Assembly: GCA_022564535.1 (NCBI GenBank)
Contig: JADFLD010000176.1
Span: 1 to 5,358 of the forward strand
Reading direction: 5' to 3'
Length of the DNA stretch: 5,358 nt
Source: Gemmatimonadota bacterium
GTDB lineage: Bacteria > Gemmatimonadota > Gemmatimonadetes > Longimicrobiales > UBA6960
How positions within the stretch are numbered: position 1 is the first letter of the stretch; the number at the start of each line of letters is the position of its first letter. This document shows positions 1 to 5,358 of this stretch, in pieces. The notes beneath the pieces are model-generated. The model saw only the letters and a list, made by a program, of their open reading frames with translations. It was not told the origin of the DNA and did no database searches. Both the position numbers and the translations under genes were made by a program.

Positions 1-227
1 TCCGAGTCGATGAGGACGATACTGTCCGGGAGCGCGTCAATCTCATCCCCGCCGAGGATCTTCTCGAGCTCTCGACGAGCGGCGTCCGACTGGAGGGAAG
101 CGAAGTCGAAGCGTCGGTCCTTGTCGCGCTCGATCACCCACTGGACCGCCGAGTTGCAAAGGTTGCAAACACCATCGAAGAGGATGACGGGCCGCTGGTG
201 GGTCGCTTCGGGAGAGCTGCGAGACAT
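1..227 (-). CDS. DCC-family (DUF393) thiol-disulfide oxidoreductase-like protein, C-terminal part missing at window edge
   Basis: Read from ATG at 227 leftwards, the frame is open to the window edge (75 complete codons). The N-terminus contains PVILFDGVCNLCN, with the family signature D18-x-x-C21-x-x-C24. It continues with SAVQWVIERDK and FDFASLQSD, the typical early part of DCC/DUF393 proteins. The family is named for this D-x-x-C-x-x-C motif. Its members are small thioredoxin-like-fold proteins predicted to act in thiol-disulfide exchange, but substrates are mostly unknown. Family members are usually about 120-150 residues, so roughly half is missing here. ATG 227 is chosen because a TAG lies four codons upstream in frame with no start between. 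No good ribosome binding site precedes it. There is no signal peptide, so the protein is probably cytoplasmic. It lies downstream of the small gene at 406-642 on the same strand, 178 bases away. Family assignment is firm; function is not. Confidence 0.9.
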   Translation of the reverse strand, partial: MSRSSPEATHQRPVILFDGVCNLCNSAVQWVIERDKDRRFDFASLQSDAARRELEKILGGDEIDALPDSIVLIDS

Positions 228-284
228 GCTTGGAAGCTACCCACGACGCGGCGCGCCGATCAACCGCGAGTCGCTCGCCGAAAG

Positions 285-329
285 TCAGCCCTGCTGCCGG
301 GGAGAAGGTCGCTCAATACGGAAGCGCAC
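285..329 (-). other. Near-perfect Shine-Dalgarno in a small hairpin, followed by a 14-codon open frame
   Basis: On the minus strand AGGAGGTG (341 down to 334) is an almost ideal ribosome binding site. It lies six bases before a GTG at 329 if AGGAGG is taken as the core. That GTG opens only a 14-codon frame ending with TGA at 285-287. The same bases form a small stem (334-347: CACCT, four-base loop, AGGTG) that would cover the ribosome site. The structure lies between the small membrane-protein gene and the DCC gene, about 57 bases before the DCC start. It could be a short leader peptide, a remnant, or chance. I see no peptide that I recognise. Confidence 0.15.
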
Positions 330-405
330 GACTCACCTCCTGAGGTGCTCTCGCTAGTGATACGGACGGAAGGCGACCCCACCGCGCTCGCCGAATAGCA
401 GCGGG

Positions 406-642
406 TCAGGCGCTCCGGTGCCTCGAGCTCGTCCGCGAGTCCACGGTTCGGCCGCCCGGGAAGGGGTACTCGCTGTACATGTAGGGCTCGAAGTCCCCCT
501 CATCGTCGTCGGGACGGATCCTGTCCGAGATTCGGTGCGCCTTGGCCGGAATCCTCGAAACGACGATCGCGCAGATCGCGGCGGCCGGAATACCCAATCG
601 GACTCCGGTTCCCACTCTACTCCAAAGGCCTGCCATGCGCAT
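406..642 (-). CDS. Small protein of unknown function with one hydrophobic segment (78 residues)
   Basis: I do not recognise a family. The protein starts MRMAGLWSRVGTGVRLG and has a short hydrophobic stretch, IPAAAICAIVV, at about residues 18-28. A basic segment (SRIPAKAHRISDRIRP) follows, then an acidic-aromatic patch, DDDEGDFEPYMYSEYPFPGG (about 46-65), and a charged Ser/Arg-rich tail. Codons end mostly in G or C in this frame, as expected for a real gene in GC-rich DNA. A GAGGAG site (RC of 647-652) sits 4 bases before ATG 642 and 10 before ATG 636, so either methionine could be the start. The frame is open further upstream to another ATG at 726, but that part has no ribosome site and less typical codons. 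The hydrophobic stretch is short for a transmembrane helix, so membrane insertion is plausible but not certain. It lies on the same strand as the DCC gene and diverges from the serine hydrolase. Confidence 0.6.
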   Translation of the reverse strand: MRMAGLWSRVGTGVRLGIPAAAICAIVVSRIPAKAHRISDRIRPDDDEGDFEPYMYSEYPFPGGRTVDSRTSSRHRSA

Positions 643-646
643 GTCG

Positions 647-652
647 CTCCTC
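647..652 (-). promoter_or_regulatory. Ribosome binding site of the small protein gene
   Basis: GAGGAG on the minus strand lies 4 bases upstream of ATG 642 and 10 bases upstream of ATG 636. It supports an internal start rather than the long upstream extension of the same frame to 726. Confidence 0.55.
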
Positions 653-655
653 GCA

Positions 656-675
656 GGGGCCCCGGGGACACCCCG
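656..675. repeat. Overlapping GC-only palindromes and short hairpin in the leader of the small gene
   Basis: GGGGCCCC (656-663) and CCCCGGGG (660-667) overlap. They are followed by a stem CGGGG-ACA-CCCCG (663-675). On the minus strand these lie just upstream of the GAGGAG ribosome site, so a leader transcript would carry a compact GC hairpin close to the start codon. A regulatory role is only a possibility. GC-rich genomes produce such palindromes by chance. Confidence 0.25.
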
Positions 676-814
676 ATTCCTAAGAGTCTCATTGTCGAAA
701 GTGACTTCTCGAGAGTATCGGCACATGCCCGCTGTACTTTAGCCTGACCACGCCGGGCGTTCGGGGAGCACGCCATTCGGAGCAGCGTTCACGGCGTGGA
801 AGGTGGCGGCTCTA

Positions 815-835
815 TGTTACGTACATCATGTAACA
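815..835. promoter_or_regulatory. Dyad-symmetric candidate operator upstream of the serine hydrolase
   Basis: TGTTAC (815-820) and GTAACA (830-835) form a perfect six-base inverted repeat with a nine-base spacer. A second perfect palindrome, TACAT-C-ATGTA (822-832), is nested inside. The patch is AT-rich compared with its GC-rich surroundings and ends 32 bases before the ATG at 868. That is a usual place for a repressor or activator site in a divergent intergenic region. The TACA...TGTA half-sites resemble those described for BlaI/MecI-type repressors and the ATGT/ACAT half-sites of PadR-type repressors, but the spacing differs from the BlaI consensus. No regulator gene is visible in this window. 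The symmetry is seen directly; the operator role is inferred. Confidence 0.45.
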
Positions 836-867
836 CGTTTCACCCTCTCATCGCGAGAGTCTGATCC

Positions 868-2862
868 ATGGTACGCCCCACGCTTGTCGTCGCCAGCTTG
901 CTCTTCGCCACCGGTGTCGCCGCCCAGGACACATCGCTTCGCGCGGGCAGCTCCTCTCGGGGCTCGCTCGCCGAGGGTGACACCGCCACCTACACGATCG
1001 AAGCCGGTGCCGACTACTTCGTAATGGGAGAGGTCGACCAGGTGACGGTCGATGTCGTCGTTCGAATTCTAGACCCGGATGGACGACAGATAAGGAGAAT
1101 CGACGGGCCTGCCCGGGGTCCAGAGTTGTTCTTCTTCGAGACCGACCAGGAAGGGCTGTATCGGATCCAGGTGATCGGGTTCGAGGACGAGGCGGGCGAC
1201 TTCGAAATCTCGCTGGATCGGCTCGAGGCGATCGAGACCGACCCGAAGAAGCTGGTCGACCAGCTCATGTCACCCTACGATCGGGACGATTCTCCAGGCG
1301 CAGTCGTGGCCGTGTGGAGAGACGGCCGCACCTTGTTCTCGCGGGCCTACGGAATGGCCAGCCTCTCCTACGGGATTCCGTTCGAGGTCGACACGAGGAC
1401 GAACATCGGGTCCACATCCAAGCAGTTCACGGCTTTCGCGATCATGCTACAGGCGGAGCGGGGCAAACTCTCGTTGGACGACGACATCCGCACCCACATC
1501 CCCGAGCTGCCCGAGTTCGACGAAACGATCACGGTTCGCCATCTCATCACCCATACCTCGGGGCTTCGTGAGTTTCTCAATCTGCTCAGCATGACAGGCC
1601 GGCGGATGGACCACGGCGACTTCATCGATCGAGCCGAGCTGATCGAGATCGTACAGCGGCAACCCGCGCTTCAGAACGCTCCGGGCTCGGAGTGGAACTA
1701 CAACAACACGGCGTTCGGCCTCGCCGCCGTGATCGTCGAGCGCACGTCCGGGCAGGACTTCCACGAATTCATGCAGGATAACGTCTTCGGACCGCTCGGA
1801 ATGACCCGCACAATGGTGCGCCCGAGCCCCGAACACATCGTACCGGACAGGTCCGAGGGATACACGCTGGCAGGCGACGGATTCCGTGAGGTCGGCGATC
1901 TCGCCGGCGCTGTGGGAGCGGGAGGAATCTACACCACCGTCCGTGACCTCCAGACCTGGGTGGAGAACTTCGCCGCCCCCCGGGTGGGAAGTCGCGCGAT
2001 CTTCGACGAGATGATGACGTCGTATGTGCTAACAGACGGAGAGGAGACCGGATACGGTTACGGGCTCTTCATCGACGACCAGCGCGGTCTGAAACGCATC
2101 CAGCATGGGGGTGCAGACGTCGCCCACCGCTCGATGCTCGCCTATTACCCGGAGATCAACGCGGGCCTTACGACGCAGAGCAACCATGCGGGGTTCGACG
2201 GTAGCGTCGCGTTCCGTTTGGCTGAGGCGTTTTTCGGTGAAGCCATGGAGCCCGCGGAGGACGAAGGTGAGGAGGGAGAGGAAGCAGGAGACTTCGACCC
2301 CGCGGCGTACGACGCCGAGGACTTCGACGAGTTCGTGGGACGCTACGCACTGGACGCCTCGCCGACGTTCATCCTGACGTTCACCCGTGAAGCGGACACG
2401 CTTTTTACCCAAGCCACTGGGCAACCACGTCTAGAGATCGTGCCGACGTCGGATACCACATTCGCACTGATGGTCGTCGCCGCGTCGATCGTCTTCCACC
2501 GCAACGAGGACGGCGAGGTCGACGGTGCAAGTTTGAACCAAAATGGTCAGCTCCAGCACGCGACGCGTTTGGCGAGCGACGACACGGAGGCGTGGGAGCC
2601 CACGGTCGACGACCTCTCGGCCTTCGAGGGACGCTACTTCAGCGAGGAGCTGGAAACGTTCTACACGACGACGCTCGACGAGGAGCAACTCGTGATGTAT
2701 CAGCGACGTATCGGCGATCGCGACCTGACGCCGGGCGAAAAGGACACGTTCTCGGGTGGCGGAATGACGGTCTCATTCGAGCGGGACCGCAACGGACAGG
2801 TGATCGGCTTCTACCTGTCCAACGGCCGCACCCGCGACGTGCGCTTCGACCGGGTCCGGTAG
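868..2862 (+). CDS. Exported beta-lactamase-family (class C / S12-type) serine hydrolase with PPC-like N-terminal domain and two C-terminal beta domains
   Basis: This 664-residue protein begins with a signal peptide (MVRPTLVVASLLFATGVAAQ, likely cut after A19). Residues about 20-118 look like a pre-peptidase C-terminal-type beta sandwich (EGDTATYTIEAGADYFV, LDPDGRQI, ETDQEGLYRIQVIG). Residues about 128-455 are the serine hydrolase (PF00144-type) domain with all three active-site motifs: S182-T-S-K185 (SxxK, nucleophile S182), Y278-N-N280 (YxN) and H413-G-G415 (HxG, in place of KTG). An acidic linker (about 460-487) leads to two related beta domains of the kind often found behind such hydrolases: about 485-567 (FVGRYALD...) and 585-664 (FEGRYFSEE...). 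The family includes esterases, D-aminopeptidases, DD-peptidases and AmpC lactamases; substrate cannot be told here. GAGAG (855-859) sits eight bases before ATG 868. The protein probably acts in the periplasm or outside the cell. Transcription may be controlled at the dyad at 815-835. Confidence 0.93.
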   Translation: MVRPTLVVASLLFATGVAAQDTSLRAGSSSRGSLAEGDTATYTIEAGADYFVMGEVDQVTVDVVVRILDPDGRQIRRIDGPARGPELFFFETDQEGLYRIQVIGFEDEAGDFEISLDRLEAIETDPKKLVDQLMSPYDRDDSPGAVVAVWRDGRTLFSRAYGMASLSYGIPFEVDTRTNIGSTSKQFTAFAIMLQAERGKLSLDDDIRTHIPELPEFDETITVRHLITHTSGLREFLNLLSMTGRRMDHGDFIDRAELIEIVQRQPALQNAPGSEWNYNNTAFGLAAVIVERTSGQDFHEFMQDNVFGPLGMTRTMVRPSPEHIVPDRSEGYTLAGDGFREVGDLAGAVGAGGIYTTVRDLQTWVENFAAPRVGSRAIFDEMMTSYVLTDGEETGYGYGLFIDDQRGLKRIQHGGADVAHRSMLAYYPEINAGLTTQSNHAGFDGSVAFRLAEAFFGEAMEPAEDEGEEGEEAGDFDPAAYDAEDFDEFVGRYALDASPTFILTFTREADTLFTQATGQPRLEIVPTSDTTFALMVVAASIVFHRNEDGEVDGASLNQNGQLQHATRLASDDTEAWEPTVDDLSAFEGRYFSEELETFYTTTLDEEQLVMYQRRIGDRDLTPGEKDTFSGGGMTVSFERDRNGQVIGFYLSNGRTRDVRFDRVR

Positions 2863-2882
2863 CGCCACAACGCTACGATCCG

Positions 2883-2901
2883 CGTTAGCTGCCTGCTAAC
2901 G
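2883..2901. repeat. Perfect 7-bp hairpin between serine hydrolase and multicopper oxidase genes
   Basis: CGTTAGC (2883-2889) and GCTAACG (2895-2901) pair perfectly around the loop TGCCT. The hairpin starts 20 bases after the hydrolase stop. No T-run follows, so it is not a standard intrinsic terminator. It might stabilise the upstream message 3' end, assist a T-less terminator, or be an operator for the oxidase gene. Confidence 0.35.
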
Positions 2902-2963
2902 AACCGGCCTCGGGTCGCATCTCCTAGAAAATGCGGCGATACGTCGATCGAGCCGTGCCACTC

Positions 2964-2967
2964 GGAG
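2964..2967 (+). promoter_or_regulatory. Ribosome binding site fixing the GTG start of the multicopper oxidase
   Basis: GGAG lies six bases before GTG 2974. This start keeps the twin-arginine motif. The next in-frame ATG (3007) lies after the arginine pair and would destroy the export signal. Confidence 0.55.
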
Positions 2968-2973
2968 CGCACC

Positions 2974-4530
2974 GTGTACGGACGAAGTCGGATATCTAGG
3001 CGGCGAATGCTGCGGCTGACCGCTGGAGCCACCGCTGGGGCGGTGCTGCCGCTGGCGGGTCTCGTCTCATGTTCCGGCGATAGCTCGACGTCTCCCGACC
3101 CAGGCGGATCGGACCCAGCGGCGGGTATCGAACCCTCTCCGCTCCCGATTCCCGACCGGCTGTTCGGGCCCATCGTCAACCTCGAAATGCGCCCCGGGGT
3201 GCGAGAATTTCTCGCAGACAGGCCGGCGCCGACCAAGGGGTACAACGGTGACTTCCTCGGTCCCACCTTGGTCCTGCGCACAGGTTCGGACGTCTCGCTC
3301 AACGTGACGAACAACATCGGCATCGCCACGACGACGCACTGGCACGGCTTTCATGTCCCAGCGGCGATGGACGGCGGACCCCATCAGCGAATCGACCCCG
3401 GGACCGTGTGGACCGCTTCGTTTCCGCTCCTCAATCGCGCGGCCACCTACTGGTATCACCCGCACTTACACGCGGCCACCGGGCAAGGCGTGATCTTCGA
3501 TCCGCTGAGCACCGGTTATCAGGTGTACGAAGGTCTCGCGGGCATGATCATCGTCGAGGACGCGATCTCGGACTCACTGCCGCTTCCGCGAAGCTATGGA
3601 GTGGACGACATCCCGCTGATTCTTCAGGACAGGCGCTTCGAGAGCGACGGTTCGCTGTTGCACTTTCCCAGCGACTTCAACGCGGCCACGGATCCGGCGC
3701 TGCGAAAGGGTGGACACTTTCTCGCCAACGGTGTTGAAGCCGCCGTGCTCGAAGTGGGGGCCCAGGTCGTGCGCCTCCGCATCCTGAACGCTTCGAACGC
3801 CCGCATCTACAACCTGGGATTCAGCGACGGTCGGACGTTCTTCCAGATCGCGTCGGATGGGGGTTTCCTCAACGCACCGGCGCCTCTCACGCGCCTGCTC
3901 CTATCGCCCGCGGAGCGAGCCGAGATCCTGGTCGATTTCGGTTCCGATGCGGGATCCACGATCAGACTCCGGAGCTTCAACGGAGGCATGGGCGCCGCGC
4001 TGGTCCCGTTCCCGCTCCAGGACGCGTGGGACAACGCTGACTTCGACCTCCTAGAGATCACGGTGGGGGCTACACGCTCGAACGCCGTCCTGGCGATCCC
4101 GGCGGGGCTCACGACGGTCGAAGCGATTTCCGAGGCCGAGGCCGTCAACTTGGGAAGCCCCCGACCCTTCCAGCTCGCGGCCAACCCATTCGGCATCAAC
4201 GGCCTACGGATGGACATGAACGTGATCAACGAGCGCATCCGTCTGGGGGACACGGAGGTCTGGGAGATCACCAACCCCACCACGCAGGCACATCCCTTTC
4301 ACGTGCACGGAGACTCCTTTCAGGTACTCAGCCGAAACGGCTTCGCTCCGCCCGAAAACGAGCGGGGGTGGAAGGATGTGGTGCTGGTGCGACCGTCCGA
4401 AACCGTGAGGATCATCAAACGCTTCCACGATTACGCGGACGGGGTGAACCCGTACATGTTCCACTGCCACATCCTCGAGCACGAAGACGTCGGGATGATG
4501 GGCCAGTTCGTTGTGGAGGTCACGCCGTGA
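2974..4530 (+). CDS. Tat-exported lipoprotein multicopper oxidase (CueO/laccase-like, three cupredoxin domains)
   Basis: This 518-residue protein is predicted to oxidise a reducing substrate (Cu(I), phenols or similar) and reduce oxygen to water outside the cytoplasm. All four copper-ligand motifs are intact: H122-W-H124-G, H162-P-H164, H440-P-F-H443-V-H445 and H497-C498-H499-xxx-H503-xxxx-M508. C498 is the type 1 copper ligand and M508 its likely axial ligand. The C-terminal third (INGLRMDMNV..., HPFHVHG, ERGWKDVV, HCHILEHEDVGMM) follows the CueO pattern. The methionine-rich insert of E. coli CueO is not evident, so a specialised Cu(I) oxidase role is uncertain. The N-terminus has a Tat motif, S8-R9-R10-R-M-L-R, then a hydrophobic stretch and a lipobox L30-V-S-C33. 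A Ser/Pro/Asp-rich tether (34-60) follows. A folded, copper-loaded enzyme anchored by lipid at C33 is therefore likely. The start is GTG. Its TGA overlaps the GTG at 4527 of the next gene, which implies coupled translation. Confidence 0.95.
   Translation: MYGRSRISRRRMLRLTAGATAGAVLPLAGLVSCSGDSSTSPDPGGSDPAAGIEPSPLPIPDRLFGPIVNLEMRPGVREFLADRPAPTKGYNGDFLGPTLVLRTGSDVSLNVTNNIGIATTTHWHGFHVPAAMDGGPHQRIDPGTVWTASFPLLNRAATYWYHPHLHAATGQGVIFDPLSTGYQVYEGLAGMIIVEDAISDSLPLPRSYGVDDIPLILQDRRFESDGSLLHFPSDFNAATDPALRKGGHFLANGVEAAVLEVGAQVVRLRILNASNARIYNLGFSDGRTFFQIASDGGFLNAPAPLTRLLLSPAERAEILVDFGSDAGSTIRLRSFNGGMGAALVPFPLQDAWDNADFDLLEITVGATRSNAVLAIPAGLTTVEAISEAEAVNLGSPRPFQLAANPFGINGLRMDMNVINERIRLGDTEVWEITNPTTQAHPFHVHGDSFQVLSRNGFAPPENERGWKDVVLVRPSETVRIIKRFHDYADGVNPYMFHCHILEHEDVGMMGQFVVEVTP
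4515..4519 (+). promoter_or_regulatory. Strong ribosome binding site within the end of the oxidase gene, aimed at GTG 4527
   Basis: GGAGG sits seven bases before GTG 4527, which overlaps the oxidase stop as GTGA (4527-4530). This is a classic translational-coupling layout. It indicates that 4527 is the original start of the following LamG gene, although the frame from 4527 is now diverted by the 26-bp duplication. Confidence 0.65.
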
Positions 4531-4541
4531 GTAGGGCTCGA

Positions 4542-4598
4542 GCTCGAGGGTGGGCGGTCGGGATCATGCTCGAGGGTGGGCGGTCGGGATCATGCTCG
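4542..4598 (+). repeat. Perfect 26-bp tandem duplication (2.2 copies) in the LamG gene leader
   Basis: Bases 4542-4567 and 4568-4593 are identical, and a further GCTCG (4594-4598) starts a third partial copy. Each unit begins GCTCGAG and contains the G-rich run GGGTGGGCGGTCGGG followed by ATCAT. GCTCG flanks each unit, which fits replication slippage between short repeats. The period is not a multiple of three. In copy 1 the 4527 frame reads RGWAVGIML. In copy 2 the same peptide is read in the LamG frame. Confidence 0.97.
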
Positions 4599-5358
4599 TG
4601 GCCGTCGGTGCGTGCGGGGATTCCGGGGCCACGGAGCCGGCAATCGACGACGACGAGACTTCACCGTTCGAACCTGGCGATCCACCGGCGGAGTCCGGAC
4701 AGGACTTTCACCTGACCTTCGATGGCACGAACGATCGCGTCCTGATCCCATGGGATGCTTCGTTCCCGACGGAAGTTTTCACGGTCAGCGCGTGGGTTCG
4801 CCTGACGCCTCCCAGTGGGCGAGCCGCGATCGTCGCGCGGGGAGAGGACGACGACTCCTTCAACCTCAGTTGGCAGCTGTTCGTGGGGTCGGCCGGCTCG
4901 TTGGAGGTCATGCTCGAGGCTGCGAACGAAGACAACTACTGCTACCCGAACAACGACTGCGTACCGCTGGGAGTTTGCGCGTCGGACGATCTCTTCATCG
5001 CGGACGGCACCTGGCATCATGTGGCCGTCACACGGGACGCCGGTGGCACTCTCATCTTCTATGTGGACGCCGTGGAGCAGGCTCGGTGCGATGGAACCGG
5101 CACGCCCTCTTCGAACAACAGACAATTCCTGAGCGTGGGCGTCACGCATGGCCAAATCGGCCCCCTGCCGCCCGGTGGCAAGGAGCCGCCCATCTGGTTC
5201 TTCCCGGGTGAGATCGACGACCCGGCGATGTGGTCCCGGAGCCTTTCGCCCGCTGAGATCGTGGTAGTCCACGAAATGGGTGTCGATGTGAGCTCGAGCG
5301 ACCTGCAGGGCTATTGGAGCTTCAACGAGGGACAGGGCCAAACGGTTTTCGACCGCTC
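4550..5358 (+). CDS. LamG/concanavalin A-like domain lipoprotein, truncated by window edge, start region altered by duplication
   Basis: The frame is open from just after TAG 4532-4534 to the window end. From GTG 4550 it gives 269 complete codons. The N-terminus, MGGRDHARGWAVGIMLVAVGAC, is a plausible lipoprotein leader with lipobox V-G-A-C22. An acidic, Pro-rich tether (23-52) follows. Residues about 53-240 form a LamG-type jelly-roll: LTFDGTNDRVLIP, FTVSAWVRL, DGTWHHVAVTRD (W155), LIFYVD, GEIDDPAMWSRSLSPAEI. At 254 GYWSFNEGQGQTVFDR looks like the opening of a second LamG unit. Four cysteines (131, 137, 143, 180) may form disulfides. Such domains commonly bind carbohydrate or protein ligands; the ligand here is unknown. 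The better ribosome site and coupling point to GTG 4527, but that frame ends at 4715 after 62 codons because of the 26-bp duplication. In this copy, translation must start at GTG 4550 (poor ribosome site) or later. ATG 4592 would leave too short a leader. It could therefore be weakly expressed or a pseudogene. Confidence 0.85.
   Translation, partial: MGGRDHARGWAVGIMLVAVGACGDSGATEPAIDDDETSPFEPGDPPAESGQDFHLTFDGTNDRVLIPWDASFPTEVFTVSAWVRLTPPSGRAAIVARGEDDDSFNLSWQLFVGSAGSLEVMLEAANEDNYCYPNNDCVPLGVCASDDLFIADGTWHHVAVTRDAGGTLIFYVDAVEQARCDGTGTPSSNNRQFLSVGVTHGQIGPLPPGGKEPPIWFFPGEIDDPAMWSRSLSPAEIVVVHEMGVDVSSSDLQGYWSFNEGQGQTVFDR

Noticed and set aside
354..776. Minus-strand 140-codon frame overlapping the small membrane-protein gene
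   Set aside because: Its translation is Arg/Ser-rich and typical of an out-of-frame reading. The 406-642 frame has the ribosome site and better codon ends.
1447..1836. Minus-strand 129-codon frame inside the serine hydrolase
   Set aside because: Fully antisense to catalytic-motif coding sequence, with no independent support.
2883..2901. Intrinsic terminator after the serine hydrolase
   Set aside because: The stem is perfect, but there is no T-run on either side, so I list it only as a hairpin.
2931..2999. ATG at 2931 as a possible earlier start of the oxidase
   Set aside because: It is in a different frame and stops at TAG 2997-2999 after 22 codons.
2811..3329. Minus-strand 172-codon open frame spanning the gap before the oxidase
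   Set aside because: Antisense to the hydrolase end and oxidase start; Arg/Ser/Pro-rich without family features.
4542..4598. CRISPR or other repeat array
   Set aside because: Only two directly adjacent copies without spacers; it is a simple tandem duplication.
4576..5211. Plus-strand 211-codon open frame overlapping the LamG gene
   Set aside because: Its translation is Arg/Gly-rich low-complexity without any domain, while the neighbouring frame gives a clear LamG protein. It is a shadow.
4661..5341. Minus-strand 226-codon open frame opposite the LamG gene
   Set aside because: No recognisable domain, no convincing start context, and entirely antisense to a well-supported protein. Long antisense frames are common in GC-rich DNA.

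Overview
The window is GC-rich bacterial DNA with compact coding and no RNA genes, transposons or CRISPR arrays that I can see. The gene style suggests a Gram-negative, soil- or water-type lineage such as Gemmatimonadota. The hints are small lipoprotein leaders followed by Ser/Asp/Pro-rich linkers, a secreted serine hydrolase with a pre-peptidase-like N-terminal domain, and a Tat-exported multicopper oxidase. This taxonomic guess is an inference from style, not from a marker gene.

Layout. On the minus strand at the left edge lies the first half of a DCC-family (DUF393) thiol-disulfide oxidoreductase-like gene (1-227, cut by the window edge). Upstream of it, on the same strand, is a 78-residue protein of unknown function with one short hydrophobic segment (406-642). 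A divergent intergenic region (643-867) follows and carries a clear dyad-symmetric site. The plus strand then holds a 664-residue exported beta-lactamase-fold (class C/S12-type) serine hydrolase (868-2862), a 111-base gap with a perfect hairpin, and a 518-residue three-domain multicopper oxidase with both a Tat motif and a lipobox (2974-4530). Last comes a LamG/concanavalin A-like lipoprotein gene that runs off the right edge (4527/4550-5358).

The plus-strand products all look exported: a secreted hydrolase, a probably membrane-tethered copper oxidase and a probably membrane-tethered LamG protein. The oxidase and the LamG gene look translationally coupled, because the oxidase TGA overlaps a GTG (GTGA at 4527-4530) that has a strong GGAGG seven bases upstream.

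The most notable observation is a perfect 26-bp tandem duplication at 4542-4593, inside the signal-peptide region of the LamG gene. Because 26 is not a multiple of three, it separates the coupled GTG at 4527 from the LamG reading frame. With one copy, the sequence would read straight through into a textbook lipoprotein leader. With two copies, the LamG protein can only be made from an internal GTG at 4550 (or a later start). The second repeat copy then supplies the hydrophobic core again. This is either a fresh mutation, a possible length-variable on/off switch, or an assembly error.
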